This document shows positions 57,241 to 64,000 of a DNA stretch of 64,000 nt, one piece after another. A model generated the notes under the pieces. The model did not search any database. It was not told the origin of the DNA and was given only the letters and a program-made list of their open reading frames with translations. Source of the DNA: Gnetum montanum (Eukaryota > Streptophyta > Gnetopsida > Gnetales > Gnetaceae). A program made the translations under genes and the position numbers. The first letter of the stretch is position 1. The number at the start of each line of letters is the position of its first letter. Location of the stretch: assembly GCA_015680685.1 (NCBI GenBank), contig MNCI01020990.1, positions 330,993-394,992 of the forward strand, given 5' to 3'.

Positions 57241-59602
57241 GGCATCCCTTCTTTACACATGACCATAGGAAGGGACAACATAGTTCCAAGGCCACTACAT
57301 TCTCCAACTTAGCACAAGTCTAACACTGTGGTGCATCCTTCTCTTCGAACCCAATGCCTCATGTCACTTCATCAAGGCCACCAATTAACACTCTGACAAT
57401 CATATAGCCCAATGAATACAGTCATGGAGGCTGACATTCCGATCCTCCCATACCATCGTACAGTCTCAAGTATCATAGTGGGTCAACTCTTTACCCAGGA
57501 ACCACACCTTATAAATTTCCCCACTACGCTTACTATAATCAAGTGTGTGAACACCAATGGGGTAAGTATGACCAAGCTTCGATGTTTCCAACATGCAAGG
57601 ATCCTTATCTTTCATTTATTAATCCTCATCATGCTCAACCGTTTAGTTATGGGGGATATCCCCCATTCTAATAATAAGCAAGATTAATAAATATTTTTCA
57701 TTTTCTTTCATTTTACAATTTTTTTTCCAGTTTTTTTTTATTTTTCAATTTCTTGTTTTATCTTTTTGTCTTTTTGTCTTTTTATCTTTTTTATAAGTAA
57801 TCTCATCTACAAATAAAATGCTCATGTGGCTTGTTGGTTGAGGTGTGTTCTATGTTATCGAGTCTCAAGTGATCAATTATTTGTATAGTGAGCCCATTAC
57901 ACCCACTCATCCATTCTACAAATAAGAGGTTCTGTTCAAGGGTACAATGATATTCTTGACATTCTGAAAACTTAAAATTAATTTTGTGTTCATTGTACCC
58001 AGAATGAAGAAGGATGGATCAAGATGGAATGATTAGGATTTGACATCAAGGGGACTTGTGGATTCTCTTTGGTGATGACTATGAGAGTTATCACGCAACG
58101 TGCTTATACTAAGATCCTTGTAGATCTAATGCAAAATGGGAGTAAGAGTAATCAAAAGGCACTCAAAAATCCAATGCTATTCTAGGGGGTCCCACTGGAA
58201 AGACATGCACCCATGCCTGAAGGTTGGCATATTCTCTGGATTCAACAATCGAAAAAAAAACAAAAGAAAAAAAAACAAACAAAATAAAGAAAGTTCCACA
58301 AAGAAAAAATCACTCCTCCCTTGAACAAAATGTCAAGTGATCGTACGCCTTGTTGTTATGGCACTCTCATAGTCGCTCATCATGGGATGAAACAATGCAG
58401 TGTCATTGATCAAAGGAATGGACCTAGTCCTAATCTTAGAATGATAGGTTAATGACACATTAATCATGCTTTACATGCAGGATTCATTGTGCCCTGGGTT
58501 GATTACCTCATGTCCCAATCTCTACAATCCCTTCTATAGTCCATCTCATCTAGCTATTCATGTAATTGTAGCTCATGTCTCGTATAGCATAGAATTTTTA
58601 CTTCATTCTGGTGATACTTACATGTGTGTGGTTTTTGAAACCAGTGTGGATTACCTTTAAACCTTCTAATGCCTACGGACATTTTAAGGTGTGGTTACGC
58701 AAGGGCATTATAGGTTGGAACCTACTTTGGGGAGGACCCACTTGTGTAATTTTTTGTAATTTGCACTCATAACACATCTTCCACACACCATCTATTACCC
58801 TCAGCATATTTTTAATGATATTCTTTCCCTTATTACTATCCCTCTGATTCAAATGTTCCTATGAACCATCACATAGCCTTTTTCTCTCCCTTACCACCTG
58901 AGGTCCTTATTGATCAATTCCACACCATAATAATTATTCATGCCTTCAGAACTAGTTAAATTATCTTGGAACCCTTTAACACTCATCCACATGTCCTTAG
59001 TTTACATCGTTAACTTCAGAAAAATCTTTAAAATCTAGTATATTCCATAGTGCCTTAACATCGATAGGCCACGATATCGGGTATGCGATATCGTGTCCCT
59101 CAAATATATATATACGTGATCCCTTGCGCTACTTAACATCATTTTCAATTATTCACGTGGGAAAAGTCTTTGAAATTTCTCTCTACAACTTATGATTGTG
59201 CATCCCTTGCTTTCATATCCATAACTCACTCGCTGGTCTTTTGATTTTCATCCCGTTTGAACCTACTTGAACCTGGAGTGTTCACCTCAGTCATGGAGGA
59301 GGGGCACACATCGAATAGTGCATAACATTTTTGAAATTTTTCTTCACCTAAAGGACATTATCAAGGGTAATTAGTTATAAAATTAAGGATAAATGTGTCA
59401 AAAACAATTTCATCCCCTTAGTTATATCATCGGGAAACCAGATTTGGAAACCACCTAAGCAAAGAGGACTCAATATTATAATCTTTCGGGGACATTTTAA
59501 TTAACATCACATGGAGATAAAGCAATTCCATTAAGGCAAGCAGTAAGGTATAACCTAACTTTCGAAACAACCTTACTAACGATTGGTCCCATGTGATTGC
59601 AA
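57241..59602 (+). other. Element F linker tail and noncoding region
   Basis: To about 57670 decayed linker coding (ends SYGGYPPF and stops). Then a T-rich tract (57690-57790), an A-rich tract (58250-58290), a CATCAAGGGGACTTGTG block (58048) and CCTACTTTGGGGAGGACCC (58721-58739), all colinear with elements D and E. The internal promoter module lies at 59073-59115. No credible ORF. Confidence 0.7.
59073..59115 (+). promoter_or_regulatory. Internal copy of LTR-F promoter motif
   Basis: ACGATATCGGGTATGCGATA then TCG gives GATATC at 59073 and 59087, exactly 14 bp apart, with spacer GGGTATGC like the LTR spacers GGGTACAT and ACGTATGC. TATATATATA follows at 59105, 18 bp after the second hexamer start (24 in the LTR). 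It lies about 490 bp upstream of the extra ORF and is not part of an LTR relic: neighbouring bases do not resemble the LTR. Confidence 0.7.
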
Positions 59603-62409
59603 ATGGCCTCGAAACGTGGACAACAGGAAGGTCCTGCTCAAGGTGGAATCAAATGACCTAGGAGAGGTGAAGGAAAAGTCCTTGTTGGATAGCATGTAGA
59701 GTAAGAGGAACAATAATTTAGTATCCACCAAGAGGACCCTGCTACTGTACAATCAAGGCAAGTAGAAGGAGGAGCTGCTGCTGCGTCTAAACAGGGACAA
59801 CATCACAACATCTCATTTTGCCCCAGGATTATGTTTAGGCCATCCATGAAAGATCCATATTCACAGTGGTAATTGTGGAATTAAACCTTGGGTCTTTTGC
59901 AAAATTTTCTAAGGAGGTTGTTAGGGATCACCTCAAAGGGTCCCCATTATGGCCTATCCTCTCTGAAAGCGGTGCTTGGTACTTAGGGAAAACATACCAA
60001 TTTTGATACAACAAAGAACAAGGCACCACGGCTAACATTTATGGTGTGACTATTACTTTCTTTGTTCAAGCCATTTTGGAAGTATTAAACCTCCCAAATA
60101 TAGGGCCAAAAGTTGCTTAGTTGTCTACCTGCTCATACCCTAATGCGTGACGAGTTTGGTTAGGAAGGACGTATAGCAAGGAAGATAAGACATTTGGGGA
60201 GTTGACGACGGAAGAGAGGATCTATTTCAAAATAGGGACTTATCACATCTTCCCCACAAAAGGCTTAAAAATAATTTCAACATATGTGGTAAGAGGATGT
60301 GCACTGTGGATGGGAAAGTTTAATGCTAACCTACCTCATCTATATTTTACTAAGATCTTGAGGTGGTTTGAAGAAATGAAGACAAGGAAGCTTGCGTTGC
60401 CCTTCCCTTGTCTTATTAGGAAGCTGTGCAAACATGCTGGTATTAGAGGATACACCAATGGTGTCCTTTGAAAAGCCCAAAATGCTTCGTATGCTAAATT
60501 GCTAAAGCCACCAGCTGTAAAGAAAATCACTGGTGAGACGTTGGGGCTAGAACAAGAAAAAGAATAGACAATAGGGCCAACTGCAACTCAACTTGCAGGA
60601 CCCAACCAACTTCCAAGCATGGGACCTAGCCAACAACAAGAAGTCGAGCCTAGCATGGGTTAGCAAGATCAACCACCACCACTGCTGCAAGATTACAGAT
60701 AGTTAATGAGCCATCTTAGGGCCACCGCTGAGATGGTCAATTGGGGAAGTTGTGATGACACAAATCTCTTCTATGTCATTGATGATGCCGTATAGCCCAT
60801 GGTTTCTTTGGATCACGCAAGGGGTGAAGTGTCCATCCATACAAGGGAAGGGGAGAGCACTTGGTCCCAACAGATCTTAGGGAACGCTGCATCCTTTCAA
60901 GTGCAATTAGAAACTGGTGAAGGGGCCACAGTGGTGGTCATGCAGCACCAAAATGTAGCAGGAGCTATAGAAGTGGTTGCAGACCACATTAAGGAATCAT
61001 TTAATGTACCTGTTGTGCCACCGACAGATCTTATAGGTGCATGGGATGCTCAAACCCTAGCTGGAACCTCAGTGACTCCTATAGAACATGAGGATGTACT
61101 TGATCGATTGCTACAAATAGGACAAGTAATGATGTCCTTGTTTGACATCCCACAGGATGTTACAGCAATCCAATCAAACATCATTTTCACCAGAGGAAAG
61201 CTGGTCTTAACAGAGATGAGGGCCGATCATGCTAAAGTAGAGCTGCAAAGATTTCAAGAAAGGCTCATGACCCTGCAAGCAGCACAGCAAGATCCTTCGC
61301 AATTCGTTCCCATAGACTAGCTAGACACTTTCAGAATAGAGTAACTTACCAAACTATTGATGGAGAATAAGAAGATGGCAGAAGAAAAAGAGAAGGTTGT
61401 TTGGGATGCCTCTGTGGCACAAGCACAAACTTAAGGGCATAGCAAGGCACTCAAAGCCTTACAAGAAGAAAACAAATAACTTGTTGCTGACAACCTTCAG
61501 TTGACCTCTGTGGAGAAACAATAGAATGTTCTCGAAGAACATTTTCAACAGTTGTGAGAATAACTAATCAGGGTCAACCAGGACATGAACCATTTAACCA
61601 AGGAAAATCGAACCCTCTTGATGGAGGAGGTATGCGCCATCCATCAGAAGATGGCTATTGAAATAAGCACATGGCAAAATGAGGCTAAACGGCATGCGAA
61701 GCTAAAGGAGCATTTCCGGGACTAGGTGGGGATGTATAAATAGATCATTGAGAAGGAGATCCATATGGCCAAGGCCGACATCAATGCTCTTAGTGCTCAA
61801 CACACTAACTGGCAAGCCATATTGGACACATACACATTTGTCCACCAAGCAGAAGTTAAGAACCAGGACCTGTAGATCCAATACCTTACAAAGTACATGG
61901 AGTTGGTAAACCTGCAGTATGCCAACCTTGCCATGTTAACAGTAGGGTGCTCAAGAATAAAGCTCGAGCAATAGGTAGCCACCACCTATGTCAAATATGA
62001 AACAAAATTTGTAGAACTTAAGAAATTATTGCAAAAATTGGAGGTTGCAAATTCTGAACTTGAGGTGGTTAAAGAAAGCTACCAAGGACAAAAAGGTGTC
62101 ACAACAGACTTGGCTCAACGGCTTGTAGATTTTCAAGAATATAGAGAAAAAGCTAGAGCTTACAAGGATGAATGATGGGTGTTTGTGGCTTCATATGTCA
62201 AAGCAAATAAAATGTTTCTGCAACTACCATGCCCATGGAAGGTGCCGACTCCATCAAACATCATAACATTGGCATGGATGGCACAGGACCCCCAAACTGA
62301 AGAGGAGAAACTCCAAGCCATACTTCAACGCAATCAAATCCCAAGACCTGGAACACAAGATAAGGGAAAGACACCCATGGAGGAGCCATCATCACCAGGA
62401 ACTACATGA
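59603..62409 (+). pseudogene. Element F extra ORF: PF20167-like domain plus coiled coil
   Basis: ATG 59603 opens MASKRGQQEGPAQGG. After a frameshift near 59815 one frame runs to the stop at 62407, interrupted only by stop codons. A domain at about 59870-60470 (LGSFAKFSKEVVRDHL, WYLGKTYQF, VTITFFVQAILEVLNLPNIG, then FKIGTYHIFPTKGLKIISTY, VRGCALWMGKFNANL and LALPFPCLIRKLCKHAGI) follows the layout of the putative plant transposon protein domain PF20167: GLP segment, a run on T-S-T-V, LL/LW-L-G-K, and FPxLIxxLCxxAGV. 60799-61320 is fully open. 61320-62180 is Glu/Lys/Gln/Leu-rich and probably a long coiled coil. The tail is Pro/Ser-rich (GKTPMEEPSSPGTT). About 930 codons. Role unknown; it sits where Athila elements carry an env-like ORF. 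Confidence 0.75.
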
Positions 62410-62565
62410 GTTCCACCAATTTTGTAGCTATAGGATTTTCTTTTGTGTTCTCCGTGTTGTGTCTCAATTTTATTCTGATTCCACACTACGGCATGAATCC
62501 ATTCTCATCTGTCAATAATCCCATACCTATCCATAGTGTAATCAATAGAGCTTATTCTCACTTTA

Positions 62566-62600
62566 ACTCGAGGACAATTTTTCATTTAGTTGTTGGGGTA
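62566..62600 (+). promoter_or_regulatory. Element F polypurine tract region
   Basis: AACTCGAGGACAATTTTTC then ATTTAGTTGTTGGGGTA directly before the 3' LTR, the same two-part block as in D and E. Confidence 0.82.
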
Positions 62601-63367
62601 TGATGAGTCATGAATTATTGGCTGCGATATCGTAGCCATGATATCATGTACACAATATCACGTATGCGATATCACAGCCTAGATGCGATATCGTGTACAC
62701 AATATTGTAGCTTGTCTACTCATCTATAAATAAGAGGTAGGAAGATTGGGTAGGCAGTTTTTAGAGTTTTTTTTTTNATTCGAGTGTGACGTACTTAGAC
62801 ATGCACATGAATGGAAATAACGATCGAGATTACTTCATCATTGCAGCATCCACTTAACTTAATTATTTAATTGTTATCATTATTTATTACTTTCTTAGTT
62901 AATATTTCTTTACCCTTATCTCCTAGTAATGCGGAATGAGTACGACTTAATCACAAGCATTTAAGTGTGACTACTTGGTAACCTAGTAGCGTACCTAGGC
63001 CATATGCTTGGTAATCCCAGTGGTAGTCATGCACGAGGTCCAAGATGTGTACGAATGATTAAGGAACGGATGCTCATCGCACTTAGGCTAGTTTAGATTC
63101 TCTCTCACTCTTTCTCTCCTAGTTTAGTTGATGTTATTTACCACCATACCCAGGAGTAGCATTAGTGTAGGAACACATCATACACCTCACTCTGGACTAA
63201 ACCATATGTGACAAAGCTAATACTAGTCCAAGTGGGAAGATAGCGAACTGCAATCTACGAGTAACCGTCTAAATACCACAACTAGTCTATCTACAGAGTT
63301 CAACTGGATTGTGCGTAAAATGCTCGTATTCATATGGTTGAGTGTAGGGGTACCTCGCCACTCATCA
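62601..63367 (+). repeat. Element F 3' LTR (767 bp)
   Basis: Start TGATGAGTCATGAATTATTG, end CTCGCCACTCATCA, followed by TSD ATTGA. A single N at 62776 replaces about 95 bp present in the 5' LTR (around 54975-55070), so the length difference may be an assembly joint. Confidence 0.94.
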
Positions 63368-63372
63368 ATTGA

Positions 63373-63777
63373 TATCAGTGTTAAGAAGACATATGAGCTC
63401 TAACAATTGATTAAGGTAAATATTATAGAGATTGAGACCTACTAGTATAATAAAGAAGTGCTTAGTGAAGGGTTTTGAAGCCACCTAGAGTCAACAAAAG
63501 CTACCTCCAACTAACTTGGCAAAATCAAGGGGATATAGAAACACTATTCCAAAGGCTTTAGAGCTCAAGTTTCTCCATTAAATTTTCATTTTTTCCTTAA
63601 ATTTCTATTTTGGCTATGAAATAAATACCATTTTAGATTTACATGTCTAGTCTTGGGTAGCTTTAGAGAACAATAAATATTTCTTCCTTGTCTAATTTAT
63701 GAATGATGCCCTGTAAAAGAGTTTGTCTAAGATTGATGAACAAGGAGCTCAATTAAGCCTCAACTCATTTTTATTGG
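63373..63777. other. Right flank of element F, no gene recognised
   Basis: Begins with the possible continuation of the exon split at 54800 (about 45 bp), then AT-rich DNA without recognisable features. Confidence 0.45.
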
Positions 63778-64000
63778 TGATGAGTGGCAAGGTACCCCTA
63801 CACTCAACCATACGAATACGAGCGTGCACGCGCGATCCGGTCGAACTCCGCAGACTAAATGCCTTAACACCACAAGAAACACTTGGGGTTAATCATTTGT
63901 TGTCTTCCCAGGCTTGCTTGTAAGTGTCACGGTGTATGGTTAAGCAAGTCTAAGGTATGTGATTTTTTTGGTATTTTTAGGTTTATCGCCTAAGCTATGG
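63778..64000 (-). repeat. D/F-type LTR, 3' end, minus orientation, runs off the window
   Basis: TGATGAGTGGCAAGGTACCC is the reverse complement of the LTR-D/F terminus, and the text continues colinear with 36465 leftwards (CACTCAACCATACGAATACG, then TTAAGCAAGTCTAAGGTATG). The bases to its left are not a primer-binding site, so this is the outer end of a 3' or solo LTR. The segment at 63820-63850 keeps many CpGs lost from the other copies. The open frame 63723-63923 crosses the LTR edge and is not a gene. Confidence 0.88.

Larger units (their letters stand above)
54801..63367 (+). mobile_element. Element F: non-autonomous Athila/Tat-like element (gag plus extra ORF)
   Basis: Flanked by ATTGA (54796-54800 and 63368-63372). 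LTRs start TGATGAGTCAT and end CACTCATCA. It has an Asp-tRNA primer site, gag, a Pro-rich linker, noncoding DNA, an extra ORF, a polypurine tract and the 3' LTR. Protease, RT, RNase H and integrase are all absent: the Pro-rich gag end (FINPHHAQPFSYGGYPPF) passes directly into the post-integrase noncoding region. The precise TSD shows that it transposed, which implies enzymes supplied by another element if the deletion predates insertion. Confidence 0.92.

Overview
The window looks like heterochromatic intergenic DNA from a land plant with a large genome. A gymnosperm is my guess, from the size and decay of the retrotransposons, but nothing in the sequence proves it. It is AT-rich, CpG-poor and dominated by decayed Ty3/gypsy LTR retrotransposons. 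I see no intact host gene, tRNA, rRNA or CRISPR. Four runs of N (1-48, 21209-21327, 35101-35543 and several single Ns) show a scaffolded short-read-type assembly.

Layout. 49-1320: a frame-broken, minus-strand remnant of a plant four-TM membrane protein (TTYH-like family, PTHR31414). 1321-8158: AT-rich DNA with no recognisable gene. 8159-9240: an LTR-B fragment and a 36-bp minisatellite. 9700-14440: minus-strand Ty3/gypsy element C (gag, protease, RNase H, integrase; RT missing) next to an LTR-B. 14485-23862: element A, a Ty3/gypsy element with a chromovirus-like pol, whose integrase is split by LTR-X (TSD TTATC) and partly duplicated across an assembly gap. 23863-25100: LTR-B with an iMet primer-binding site and leader.

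25445-44995: element E, about 13 kb without its insert. It is Athila/Tat-like with TSD CCCTC and carries gag, protease, RT, RNase H, integrase and a long extra ORF. Element D (30000-36465, TSD CTAAT), which lacks RT to integrase, is nested inside it. 45464-46163: two minisatellites with codon-multiple periods (45 and 21 bp). 47288-48540: a CCR4-type deadenylase pseudogene, open in one frame except for stop codons. 48950-50779: LTR-B, then LTR-A. 52200-54180: a very diverged tandem repeat. 54801-63367: element F (TSD ATTGA), which carries gag and the extra ORF but no protease, RT or integrase. 63778-64000: the edge of a younger, minus-strand D/F-type LTR.

The most notable pattern is regulatory. 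LTRs D and F carry GATATC palindromes at an exact 14-bp pitch, with the last one 24 bp before TATAAA. A pair at the same pitch, followed by a TATA tract, recurs inside element F just upstream of its extra ORF. Element E uses a different LTR promoter motif, and that different motif also recurs inside E just upstream of the equivalent ORF. Each family therefore seems to carry an internal copy of its own LTR promoter to express the extra ORF, which has a PF20167-like domain followed by a long predicted coiled coil.
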